Assembly: GCA_015350385.1 (NCBI GenBank)
Contig: WNKI01000005.1
Location: 696,266 to 760,265, forward strand
From: Aculops lycopersici
Lineage: Eukaryota; Arthropoda; Arachnida; Trombidiformes; Eriophyidae
Length of the DNA: 64,000 nucleotides
Direction: 5' to 3'
Positions 55,576 to 64,000 of this stretch are shown here, piece after piece. A model generated the notes under the pieces. That model ran no database searches and was not told where the DNA came from. It saw only the letters and a program-made list of their open reading frames with translations. Position 1 is the first letter of the stretch, and every line of letters starts with the position of its first letter. The position numbers and the translations under genes were made by a program.

Positions 55576-57444
55576 ATGTGGCATGAGGCCCGAAAAAGGG
55601 AAAAGGCCACACAAAAACTATTAAATGAACATAGAAAGCGAGCAGAGAAACGACGCGAGGAAAACAGGGTAGATCCTTTGACTTATATTCAGGTACATGG
55701 GGTGCAATCTCGACTATGCCTTGACCCAGATACCTACAAGCAGGCCTCCAGCTCTATTGTGCCATGGCAAGGCGATGGCAGTGTGACGATTGATAGATTT
55801 GATGTCCGAGCTAATCTAAGTTCAATCCCGACCGATTCTGAGCCATCTTCATCAAAACCCAACTCTAAGACCAGCAACAAACGTCAGGTGACCGTACTTG
55901 ACAGCAATGAAAATCCGTTCATAAAAAAGTTACTTAACTTCGAAAGATACAAGCTTCTCATCCAGGATGATCTCAATCGTATTCCTGAGTCAGTGCGACT
56001 GAAGCTAGTAGCCAAAAGTGACTTATCGGCCGACGAGAGGATAGAGATGAAACTTATGAACAAACGTTTTGGCACTGCAAGTGATGCAACATATCAGGGG
56101 CATAGACAAAGTGCTGAAATACCAGCCAGTTCTAGAAAAAGCGAGTCCATACCATTCAACTACAAAACAGTAGCACCTCCCTCTAATCTAAGCAAGAACT
56201 GCAAGGATGATAATGATAAGACTAAGGTCAAAACAAATCCCATTTTAGAGCTGATTGAGGACGAAGAGTTTGAGAAGTTTGACTTTGACTCTATAGACAT
56301 AAAAAAGTTTGATCCGAGGAAGGTCGATGAGGTGACAATAAGGTACGGCCTAACAGGAGACGAGTTTACACTGTTGCTTGGCTTAGATAAAAAGGAATTG
56401 AACACTGGCGATTTGGTCAAGGAGTTGATGAAACTCTACAAAAAATTGGAAGCCGAAACAGAAAATACCAAAGAACGGGAAGTTTATGGTCCAGCTTTAC
56501 CCAAAGAGCTCATCTCGATAACCAAGACTTCGTGTGGCTCTATTGGAGAAGACAACTCCGATAGCAGTTCTTCGAGTCCAGTGCCTCAAAGATCACCTCG
56601 AGCCGAACTATCCACACCTGAGAGGAATGTTGGAGGTGAAGAGAGTCCGAGTTCCAAACATTCATTGCCTCTCGTTATCAGACCCTCGACCTCACATAGA
56701 ACCTCAGCTGCCAAAAATATTGAAGATACCGAACACAATGCACATAGTAGAGATAGCGAAACAAGAACATATCTCCCGCCAAAACCGGATGAACCTGCCC
56801 GTAAGCTAACACTCACGAACGACCAAAATTTTGGATCATCCAAATTAGATAATTCAATTGACTCAAAAGCCACGAATGACCGAGACACCGCCAAGTTAAA
56901 GTCAAGACCTCGTGCTAGCACACCACTAGCCTACAAGAGGCACGCTAGATCTAGCCGCAGTATATCCCGGGAAAGACGCAGGTCGAGGCGCGGTACTTCA
57001 ACTTCAGATAACAGATCTTCTCACAAGTCATCAAGAAGTTCAGAACATCGTCATCATCGCGGTTCATCAAGGGGTGATGATGACGGTAGACGACGAGATT
57101 CCCGAAAACGACGCAGAGATTCCTCGAGTGATAGTAGTCGAAGTTCAAGGCGCTCATCAACACCTACCTCGAGATCAAGTTCAACATCTTCTCACAGCTC
57201 AAGGCGCTCAATCAAATCTCGAGACTCGAGATCCTTCTATCACCAGTCTGGAAGAAGAGGAAGACGCGAAATGGGGCAAAGAAATCATAGAAGTCGGAGT
57301 AGGAGCCGGAGCCGGAGAAGAAGCCGGAGCCGGAGAAGAAGCCGGAGCCGCAGTAGGGGTCGAAGTCGTAGTCGCGATGGGAGCCTTCGCCGACGAGAAA
57401 AGAGCCGTCATAGTGGAACCAGGAGGAAGAGATCTAGACATTGA
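55576..57444 (+). CDS. CLASRP: CLK4-associating SR-rich protein (SWAP2 family)
   Basis: 622 aa, intronless. CLASRP is a nuclear SR-like regulator of alternative splicing that associates with CLK kinases. The N-terminal family signature is MWHEARKREKATQKLL, then RAEKRREE, then IQVHG, then PWQGDGSVTIDRFDVRANL (residues ~1-85). A second conserved stretch is ITIRYGLTGDEFTLLLGL-like around residue 255. The C-terminal third is an arginine-serine domain with SRSRSRRRSRS repeats. The protein ends in the RS domain (RRKRSRH). Vertebrate CLASRP carries a further conserved charged helix after it, which is absent here. The chitinase stop codon lies only 128 bases downstream on the opposite strand, leaving no room for more exons. 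It shares a divergent promoter with the Gemin5-like gene. Confidence 0.9.
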   Translation: MWHEARKREKATQKLLNEHRKRAEKRREENRVDPLTYIQVHGVQSRLCLDPDTYKQASSSIVPWQGDGSVTIDRFDVRANLSSIPTDSEPSSSKPNSKTSNKRQVTVLDSNENPFIKKLLNFERYKLLIQDDLNRIPESVRLKLVAKSDLSADERIEMKLMNKRFGTASDATYQGHRQSAEIPASSRKSESIPFNYKTVAPPSNLSKNCKDDNDKTKVKTNPILELIEDEEFEKFDFDSIDIKKFDPRKVDEVTIRYGLTGDEFTLLLGLDKKELNTGDLVKELMKLYKKLEAETENTKEREVYGPALPKELISITKTSCGSIGEDNSDSSSSSPVPQRSPRAELSTPERNVGGEESPSSKHSLPLVIRPSTSHRTSAAKNIEDTEHNAHSRDSETRTYLPPKPDEPARKLTLTNDQNFGSSKLDNSIDSKATNDRDTAKLKSRPRASTPLAYKRHARSSRSISRERRRSRRGTSTSDNRSSHKSSRSSEHRHHRGSSRGDDDGRRRDSRKRRRDSSSDSSRSSRRSSTPTSRSSSTSSHSSRRSIKSRDSRSFYHQSGRRGRREMGQRNHRSRSRSRSRRRSRSRRRSRSRSRGRSRSRDGSLRRREKSRHSGTRRKRSRH

Positions 57445-57572
57445 GCCCTTCGGCCCGAGACGACTGCAAAATGTGATACTAAATCCGATCATGCAATATC
57501 CCGTTATCTCTATATACTATGTCTGTACAACGACGTCTATTTAACCTGTTGTTATTTTTCTCTAACTATCTA

Positions 57573-59675
57573 TCAGAACCACTCAAAAGCTCTTCCGGGA
57601 TGTGGATACATGAGATTTTCTGGGTATCCGTAGAAAGATTGTTGGTTTTGTTGATACTTAGGTGGTGCGGCCGAGGGTAAGAGGACAACAGGTGTCTGTT
57701 GCTCATTGACATTGTTGTGGTCCATGGGCATTACGTAATCTTGCTGTTGATGTTGTCCTAGATCATATTCCAGAGGCGCAGCGGCAATTAGTGGCTCTGG
57801 TCCATGAAACAACTGACCCTCCTCAAACTCAGCCGATCGAATGGCAGTGGCCACAGAAGCTGGTTGCATGCTTCCACCTGTTGTCGGATTTGATAACCGC
57901 ATAATGCACTGCTTGTTATCATTACTCCACTCTGTGCCTGGCGGACAAGACAACACCAGGTCCTTGCCATTGACGCACCATAAATAAAGGGTATTGTCTG
58001 TGGGATGAGGTCTAAATGACGACAACAATTGGCCTGTTGAGTCCGGCGAGCACTCCTTTGAACTGGAGGACGATCCACTTCCGCTCTCGACTCTGGGAGG
58101 AAGTTCTGTGGTTTTTGTTAATGTTGTAGTAGTCGTTGTAGCGGTATTTCCAAATGTTGCGATTGAAACTGGAGCCTGGGTTGTTCTGGTCGTGGTTGTT
58201 GAGGTTGTAGTTGGTTCCCTGTGTTTGGTTGTTCTACGAGAGCTTGAAGGTGCCCTTGTGCCTGAGGTCGAAGAACTTGGTGGCGGCCACCAAGGATTTG
58301 GTTTCTTGGTGGTGGTCAGCTCGTGAGCTGGTGGCACAATCACTTCGTAACCCTGAAGTCCGGCAACCACTGTGTTGAACAGGACATTCCTCTCGCCACA
58401 AACCCCCTTGTAGTCGTCCAGATCTAGAGCCCAAATCATTGCACCTCCATACTTGTTCTCCTTCAACCAATCCATTTTAATCTTGATTGATCGCTCATCC
58501 TCGTAGCCCACCCATTGGTTGTCCTTGTAAGCATACGGACACTTGCCAATATCATCGAACTTCTTCGTCCAAAGCTCCTCCTCTTGGCAAAATTCAAAGT
58601 ACGATAGGAAGCCACTCTCATTGGTAAACTTGCCTGGCGTTCCCCCGTTTGTATCCCACTTCTTTACTGGCGCGTGTAGTCCATTGTTGTCCTTGGAGCC
58701 TAGAGTGTAGGTTCTCCCATAGAAGGCCATACCAACAACGAGCTTATGTTTGGGACAACCAAGTGAATGCCACAAGGCAGCGCCGTCGTTGACATTCAAT
58801 TTCTCATAGGCCCACTCATCGAGACCAGGTCTTCTATAGAGTGGAGTATGGACATCGGCAAACCCCGCCCAGTTGCCACGAAGGTCGTAGGTCATCAAGT
58901 TGACAAAGTCCATTGCTTGGCACAACTCGTAGACCTCGTAGCCCTCTTGCAATCTAAACTTGGCCACAGGAACTGCCATACTTAACTCCAGGTACCTTCC
59001 GTTTCTAAACTCAGGTTTCCTGCTTGAGTTCGTCGAGAAGCTTCTAGCTGAAACTGCCGCTAGTTTGTTCTTTTGGCTACTTGCATCGTATTCGTCAAAG
59101 GCAGCTCTCAATTCTTGCACCAACTTCAAGAAGTTTTCCTTGTCCGCAAATTTGCCCTGACGATCCGTTGCTCCTGGATACTCCCAATCGAGATCGAAAC
59201 CGTCGAAGCCAAACTCTTCCATCGTTTGGAGGACACTTTCAATGAACGCTTTTCTATTTTCAGGTCTAGACGCCATGTCAGAGTATTTTTGACCTCCCTC
59301 GCCCCAGCCACCAACTGACAGGATCAACTTGGACTGAGGGCTTAATTGTCTTAGCCGCAAAAAGTCCTCATAACTGCCCTCACCTGTCGCCGGACCTAAG
59401 CTCTTCATTTGGAATGTCTTGCTATCGATTCCTGCAAACGAGTACATGATATGGGTGCACTTATCCCTCGGAACATCATCGACTCTATAAGCCCATGGGG
59501 CTGGTCTATCCTTGGCCCAATTTGTGTAGTAGCAAACCAATTTTGGTTGCTCACTGGTGGCTGTATCCTGAGATGCAACATTGTAATAGTGGTGGCCGGT
59601 GACTAGTTGGATCAATCCTATTGTTGCGCCCAAAGTTGCAATCTTGGCAACGAATCTTGTAGACCTTGAAAGCAT
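57573..59675 (-). CDS. GH18 chitinase with C-terminal chitin-binding domain
   Basis: 700 aa from the ATG at 59675, intronless. It hydrolyses beta-1,4 links in chitin. A signal peptide (MLSRSTRFVAKIATLGATIG) precedes the (beta/alpha)8 GH18 domain (~40-460). Conserved regions are VCYYTNWAKDR, ILSVGGWGEGG, the catalytic FDGFDLDWEYPG (DxxDxDxE complete), MTYDLRGNWAG and MIWALDLDDYKGVCG. A Thr/Ser-rich linker (~465-540) leads to a CBM14-like domain with four of the usual six cysteines. C2 (in TDN) and C6 are missing, the pair that normally bonds to each other. An insertion of about 31 residues (around 190-225) follows the AAFDEYD helix, before the strand leading to LSMAVP. The protein should be secreted and act in cuticle turnover or defence. 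It is convergent with CLASRP and divergent from MED17. Confidence 0.92.
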   Translation of the reverse strand: MLSRSTRFVAKIATLGATIGLIQLVTGHHYYNVASQDTATSEQPKLVCYYTNWAKDRPAPWAYRVDDVPRDKCTHIMYSFAGIDSKTFQMKSLGPATGEGSYEDFLRLRQLSPQSKLILSVGGWGEGGQKYSDMASRPENRKAFIESVLQTMEEFGFDGFDLDWEYPGATDRQGKFADKENFLKLVQELRAAFDEYDASSQKNKLAAVSARSFSTNSSRKPEFRNGRYLELSMAVPVAKFRLQEGYEVYELCQAMDFVNLMTYDLRGNWAGFADVHTPLYRRPGLDEWAYEKLNVNDGAALWHSLGCPKHKLVVGMAFYGRTYTLGSKDNNGLHAPVKKWDTNGGTPGKFTNESGFLSYFEFCQEEELWTKKFDDIGKCPYAYKDNQWVGYEDERSIKIKMDWLKENKYGGAMIWALDLDDYKGVCGERNVLFNTVVAGLQGYEVIVPPAHELTTTKKPNPWWPPPSSSTSGTRAPSSSRRTTKHREPTTTSTTTTRTTQAPVSIATFGNTATTTTTTLTKTTELPPRVESGSGSSSSSKECSPDSTGQLLSSFRPHPTDNTLYLWCVNGKDLVLSCPPGTEWSNDNKQCIMRLSNPTTGGSMQPASVATAIRSAEFEEGQLFHGPEPLIAAAPLEYDLGQHQQQDYVMPMDHNNVNEQQTPVVLLPSAAPPKYQQNQQSFYGYPENLMYPHPGRAFEWF

Positions 59676-60792
59676 TTTGATAAATCTTGGTGTCTTCTTC
59701 GTCGATGTGACAACCACAACACTAAATAAAAATTTAAACTATCCGACGACGACATCGACTAGTGCTAGTCTCCATCCAAACATTTTACCAAGCGACGTGA
59801 TGTTTGACAGAACTCCCCTTTCAGAAAGTCCTTCATTTAATTTGCAACGAATGACTAAATGAATGACAGACTGACAAAGTCGAGTTGATTGAGGGAAGAT
59901 GGGGAGGCTAGAGGTGAATAGAACATCAAGCTACAGGCACAAGGTTATGGATGAATGCATAACTACCAATGTTTCGTGTAGTTCGAAGTTCCAGTGGCAA
60001 TGCTTATCTTAGTACCAGCGGCATCCAGCAAGTCAGTCAAACAGCCGTCAGTTAGTAAGCTTTGCGACAAAAACTTTTGATAACTTGTCGGTCAACAGGT
60101 TTAAGGATAAACACTCCTATTAATTCAATGAGCCAACGACACTCGCTCGTTATCATTCATCGATGCGCTTTTTGCCTGCCATCCTAACTAAAAGACTAAT
60201 GCCGAACGATATGCTAACCCTCCGCTTCAATTTCTACCCTTAAACTTGTTCACTTGACTAAACGACAACAGCTGAACCTTTAGCTGATAGGGTGAATAGC
60301 TTAGTCCATGTGGCAATATTTATACAAACGATTACGATGTCGACGGGAGCGGAACAGACAAAGAGATTCAGCTAGTCTCTGGTGACCGTATTTCATTGAG
60401 CCACAATCGATAGCTAGGTAGAAGCTCAACGTAATGCACGATATCCAGGTACAGGAGTGCCGAACGTCAGGTACATGTATATGATGGAAAGTATTACGTT
60501 TATGGATGCCAATGGGAAATGCCACAGGTGAGCGCGAGAAGTGCCATGATGTCATGGAATGGATATGGACTCGCCACGAGTTGGCCACTGGAGCCGTTGA
60601 AGTGAGGCGCACATTGTGTTTTTCTTGATGTTTGTTGCCGCGCCGCGCGCAAATTAGCTCTGTCAAATGGAACATGCCGACTCTCTATTTTATATTTATA
60701 TTTATCTACCGGTAACTGGACATACTAACAATCTACAATATTGACAGTAGATTTAATCAACTTTGATTCTCAAACAACCAAACTTGTTAAAA
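59676..60792. promoter_or_regulatory. Divergent upstream region, chitinase / MED17
   Basis: About 1.1 kb between two divergent start codons, three times longer than the other divergent spacers here. The chitinase side probably holds stage- or tissue-specific control, but no motif is assigned. No coding sequence is supported. Confidence 0.4.
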
Positions 60793-62865
60793 ATGGCATC
60801 TCAAAACCCCTCAGCGCCAAATATAAATGTTCCAATCAGAATTGAGCCGGCGGACGAGTTCAAAATAGAGGAGATCACCTACGATGGACAAGAGAAATCA
60901 ATTCCACCCTTGTCCATGTCTGAGAATTTATCTCGCTTGATTCAAAAGCTTGATTTCGATCAACCCATAGATGAACTCAAGAGAGAACTTGAGGAGAAGC
61001 CAGAGGAAAATGGCTCCGAGGCAACAAAACTCCAGTTGCCGGCAGGGTCGAGTTGGGCTTTCGACTCGATGCGAGCAAAGCTTCGAGTTGCCTTAACCGA
61101 AATTTGTGTCCTCAATGATGTATTGAGTATTGCGAAGGCCAAGAAGTATATGGTTTTTGACGCTGTTAATCCCAAGTCCAATGAACAATGGCCCATCGTC
61201 GGTGTCATGGCCAAGAAGCGGGCCCTGCAAATGGCTTCTCAAATTCTACTTGATGGCGCTACCACATTGAGGCCAAATAAGTCGTCCGTCGGGGTCCCTG
61301 GCGATGGTTGGTCACTGGCGGATGGATCTCAGGGTCCCTCAACATCATCTTCTATAGGTGCAGCTAACGGCAGTGGCCAACCCGAGCCAGATTTCTACGA
61401 AGAACTGAAGCAAATGCGTCAAGGTTGGCGCTTAAAGCGAGTTGGTACCAATATGATTGGTGACTTGAGTTATTTTAGGCCAGCTGGTTACCGATTTACA
61501 GCAAGCAGTAGATTTGAAGTAATCAAGACGACACCTAGCACAAGAGGTGTCAACAATCAAGCTTTGGCCGTAAAGGTACCCAGCGAGTTGGAGGGTAGAG
61601 CCTACATACAAGTTAGCATTATAAAGAACGATGACATATCCCTTGTTGACCTCAGCACATGTGCTAATGGAAGGTATTACGAGGCATCCAAAGAGGGAAC
61701 TTGGCAAGAGAAACTCGATGCCGCCCAGAATGTTTTGTTTTGTAAGGAATTGTTTCGTCACTTGGCCAATCAAGCCGTACAATATCAATTTGTCATTCCC
61801 ACAACCGTCACAGGCAATCAGATTATATTAGCTCTATTTCCAGATATCAAATTATATATAACTCTTATCCATCACACTCCAAACACCAAGTGTTCCCGAG
61901 AAATCACAAACGGGATGAAGAAGCTAAGAGAGGAGCATAAGCCAGTTTTTGAGCATTCATTACATCGGATGTTGAAGGAGTTTTATGCTAGTGCCTTGAG
62001 AAAAATGCAAGGTAGAGATATTCCCCGAGAGGCAGGCCCTTGTGCCATGGATAAGCAAACTTATTTGGACCTCTCAAGACAAGAATCCTCATTGGACAAG
62101 ATAGTGCAACAGGCTCAGCATTTAATCATGCGGCAACAAACGATGGAGATAATTGATACATTTGCAGCCCAAATCAAGGATCCCCTCCTAATACCTCACT
62201 GGTTTTGTCTCAATAGTCCAACCTCATCGATTGTCCGCGTTGACATTGTATCTCAAAACAACGAAACTCTTGGTAGATCTCACATGTTGATTTATATTGG
62301 CACAAGACAGCTTCGAGTAGTAACTAGAGACTGCAAGAACCTCTTGCTTGGTTATGAACCCGACGAACTTAAGCATCTACTCATATGGCAATCATGTTTG
62401 CATCAATTTATAGCATCCGACAAGCTAACAAAATTGTTTGGCTGGTACACCTTAATACTGAATTATAACGTCAACGTAACCCGCCAAGATTTATCATCAA
62501 CTGCGTTCTCCCTGGTGATCTGTTCCTCCGACTGCTCACACCTGATCTCAATTAAATCTGGACCACAATTTGGCTTAACCGTAGATGTGGCCCAATTCAA
62601 GGAACCCACCTCTGTTGGCAATGCTATGGGCCGACTCAATCAATTGAATCATCATCAACAACATGGAGAGTATGACATCCACGATAATAGCATCGAATAC
62701 TTCTTGAGCACCTACCTAAATGGCTGTAGTCCAAGTGGAAGGCTAAACAAATTGCATGAATTGACAGAAAACTTTCGCGAAGTCGATTGGGACAAAATGC
62801 AAGGTAAAGATTTTTTAGCCAAACTCGAGCTACTAATGGCCGCGCTGACGACCCTCAAATGGTAG
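60793..62865 (+). CDS. MED17: Mediator complex subunit 17 (TRAP80)
   Basis: 690 aa, intronless, from the ATG at 60793. MED17 is the central scaffold of the Mediator head module and is needed for RNA polymerase II initiation. The family features in order are: SIPPLSMSENLSRLIQKLDF (~40-60); SSWAFDSMRAKLRVALTEICVLNDVLSIAKAKKYM-type block (~90-120); QILLDGATTL; LKRVGTNMIGDLSYFRPAG near 225; AAQNVLFCKELFRHLANQAVQ near 320; and a C-terminal VDWDKMQGKDFLAKLELLMAAL. Length is close to human MED17 (651 aa). An earlier non-ATG codon in the same frame is not used as start. Confidence 0.95.
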   Translation: MASQNPSAPNINVPIRIEPADEFKIEEITYDGQEKSIPPLSMSENLSRLIQKLDFDQPIDELKRELEEKPEENGSEATKLQLPAGSSWAFDSMRAKLRVALTEICVLNDVLSIAKAKKYMVFDAVNPKSNEQWPIVGVMAKKRALQMASQILLDGATTLRPNKSSVGVPGDGWSLADGSQGPSTSSSIGAANGSGQPEPDFYEELKQMRQGWRLKRVGTNMIGDLSYFRPAGYRFTASSRFEVIKTTPSTRGVNNQALAVKVPSELEGRAYIQVSIIKNDDISLVDLSTCANGRYYEASKEGTWQEKLDAAQNVLFCKELFRHLANQAVQYQFVIPTTVTGNQIILALFPDIKLYITLIHHTPNTKCSREITNGMKKLREEHKPVFEHSLHRMLKEFYASALRKMQGRDIPREAGPCAMDKQTYLDLSRQESSLDKIVQQAQHLIMRQQTMEIIDTFAAQIKDPLLIPHWFCLNSPTSSIVRVDIVSQNNETLGRSHMLIYIGTRQLRVVTRDCKNLLLGYEPDELKHLLIWQSCLHQFIASDKLTKLFGWYTLILNYNVNVTRQDLSSTAFSLVICSSDCSHLISIKSGPQFGLTVDVAQFKEPTSVGNAMGRLNQLNHHQQHGEYDIHDNSIEYFLSTYLNGCSPSGRLNKLHELTENFREVDWDKMQGKDFLAKLELLMAALTTLKW

Positions 62866-62900
62866 TGGAAAGAATCCACTTTCTTTGCGCCCTTAATCGA

Positions 62901-62906
62901 ATAAAA
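62901..62906 (+). terminator. Polyadenylation signal of MED17
   Basis: AATAAA 36 bases past the stop codon. Confidence 0.6.
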
Positions 62907-63329
62907 TGTGATACCAACAAAGAATCATAACAGCAATACCTGACGTTAGAGAGAAAAATTTTGGTCTTGTTTCAGTCGATGATTTTATGGAGTTGCGATA
63001 CTTTTTCTACATTTTGATGATGGCTTCTACTAATCCAGTCCTCTTATGTTCAAATAAATTAGGGATTTCCTAGGTAAATAGTTTAGATTTTTGATGATTA
63101 AAACGTCGATTCTTTTTATCAGTCTTCTTGTCTCATATTTCCACTTGTTGCTTAACACATCTTGATAATTGTGCTTATTTTAAGTGCGACAACATACAAG
63201 TAATCTTGACAATCGCTGGTGAACAACCAGTATCCTCGAGATATCAACCCAAATGCTGTCGACTTCATTTGATGTTCTATTTGGCTAGCTTTTGTTAAGA
63301 TTAGTTGTCGAATCTTGTTGACCAACCCA
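62907..63329. other. Tail-to-tail intergenic DNA, MED17 / right-edge gene
   Basis: A/T-rich sequence with no supportable coding frame. Likely 3' UTR of both convergent genes. Confidence 0.45.
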
Positions 63330-64000
63330 CTATCCACTCGACGGATAGGCAGCGTAAAAGTTATCTTGCCGATCGATCATTTGTTGTTGACGCTTGACTA
63401 GCTGTTGACCAGTAGGTACCTTTTGTTGGCACCTGAGCGTCTTAGTGTTATAATATTGTAGGTGGTTGTTTCGATTGCCATTGTAATGATGCTGAATCGG
63501 ATGACATAGACTGGAGTTGCCAGATTCGTGAGATGAAGAGGGCGAAGTGGCTGATCGGCAATGTAATTGTTTGTTGTCTTTGGTGAATGCAAATCCATTC
63601 GTAGTCTTGTTGCTAGCGCCAGTTGCACAGCTAATTAGCGAGCCGGCACCTGTTGATAAGGCATCGCTAATTGAGAGTAGCGACGGCGATAGTGAACCAG
63701 CAAGCGTCATTCGATTGTGTTCAAATTGGCCCCTTGTGAGTTTTCTAATTTTAAAACAACAGCCAATGGCTATGATTATGACCAAAATTAGGAGAGATCC
63801 CGTTGTGCCCAAGAAGAGGAAAATCTCAGCTGGCCGATAGCAAACAAGTGAAGCCTCATCGTCTTCGGCATAAACTTCGCGCAACTTTTGCCTCGCCTTC
63901 TTGGGTTCCGATTCTTGGCGCACCTGTAGTGCCTTGAATAAACTTAGACTGTCTGACATAACAGGTGGCGTTATTTCGTCGCCCGAGTTGTTGATGGTGC
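63330..64000 (-). CDS. C-terminal part of a single-pass membrane protein (cut by window edge)
   Basis: The frame is open through the right edge, so at least 222 residues are visible and the start lies outside. A charged extracellular-type segment ends at SLVCYRPAE, followed by one strong transmembrane helix (IFLFLGTTGSLLILVIIIAIGCCF) and KIRK stop-transfer residues. A ~140-residue cytoplasmic tail follows that is rich in Ser, Asn, Gln and His. Type I topology is likely. The layout would fit the end of a ZP-domain cuticle protein or an adhesion receptor, but no diagnostic domain is visible here, so I assign no function. Confidence 0.65.
   Translation of the reverse strand, partial: TINNSGDEITPPVMSDSLSLFKALQVRQESEPKKARQKLREVYAEDDEASLVCYRPAEIFLFLGTTGSLLILVIIIAIGCCFKIRKLTRGQFEHNRMTLAGSLSPSLLSISDALSTGAGSLISCATGASNKTTNGFAFTKDNKQLHCRSATSPSSSHESGNSSLCHPIQHHYNGNRNNHLQYYNTKTLRCQQKVPTGQQLVKRQQQMIDRQDNFYAAYPSSG

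Noticed and set aside
58995..59105. Chitinase insertion as a retained intron
   Set aside because: The best GT-AG pair is about 85 bases, not a multiple of three, and its removal creates an immediate stop codon. Kept as coding insertion.
1..64000. tRNA, rRNA, transposon or CRISPR content
   Set aside because: I looked for B-box-like GTTCRANNC with paired arms, transposase-like frames, terminal repeats and spaced direct repeats, and found nothing that held up. A covariance-model search would be decisive for small RNAs.

Overview
The window is nuclear DNA from a small-genome animal, most likely an arthropod. Evidence: spliced genes with GT-AG introns and AATAAA signals, a full animal housekeeping set (Mediator, COG complex, complex I, NXT1, synaptogyrin), and two chitin-related genes (a GH18 chitinase and a secreted protein ending in a peritrophin-type chitin-binding domain). 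Most genes have no or one intron and sit close together. A mite-like streamlined genome would fit, but the clade is inference. I saw no transposons, tRNA or rRNA genes, or CRISPR arrays.

Layout. 1-13.8 kb is a compact housekeeping block on alternating strands: single-LIM protein (+), Ulp1/SENP protease (-), MED19 (+), DRAP1/NC2-alpha (-), COG8 (+), ECI2-like isomerase (-), NDUFB2 (+), NXT1 (-), and a PARP1-like protein that has the DNA-binding half but no WGR or ADP-ribosyltransferase domain (+). 13.9-41.5 kb is dominated by one large gene (+): a signal-peptide exon at 19.1 kb, exons at 28.1 and 30.1 kb (63 nt), a 3.5-kb mucin-like exon at 36.2 kb, and a final exon with a CBM14 domain. Its upstream DNA and introns hold many copies of CAACA[G/A]GTG, a Snail/Scratch-type E-box, plus GA tracts and perfect hairpins. 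42.0-47.5 kb is a NACHT-WD40 protein (-) with an N-myristoylation signature. 50.6-51.4 kb is synaptogyrin (-). 52.3-62.9 kb returns to compact alternating genes: a Gemin5-like WD40 protein without the C-terminal half (-), CLASRP (+), GH18 chitinase (-) and MED17 (+). The right edge cuts a single-pass membrane protein (-).

How the genes fit together. Several are general RNA polymerase II or RNA-processing factors (MED17, MED19, DRAP1, CLASRP, Gemin5, NXT1). Five gene pairs are head to head with start codons separated by only 336-416 bp, so they probably share bidirectional promoters. The two chitin-associated genes probably act in cuticle or matrix but are not adjacent. Several proteins (PARP1-like, Gemin5-like, CLASRP, DRAP1) lack C-terminal parts found in their relatives. 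Exon joins were inferred from reading frame and splice consensus only; no transcript evidence was available.
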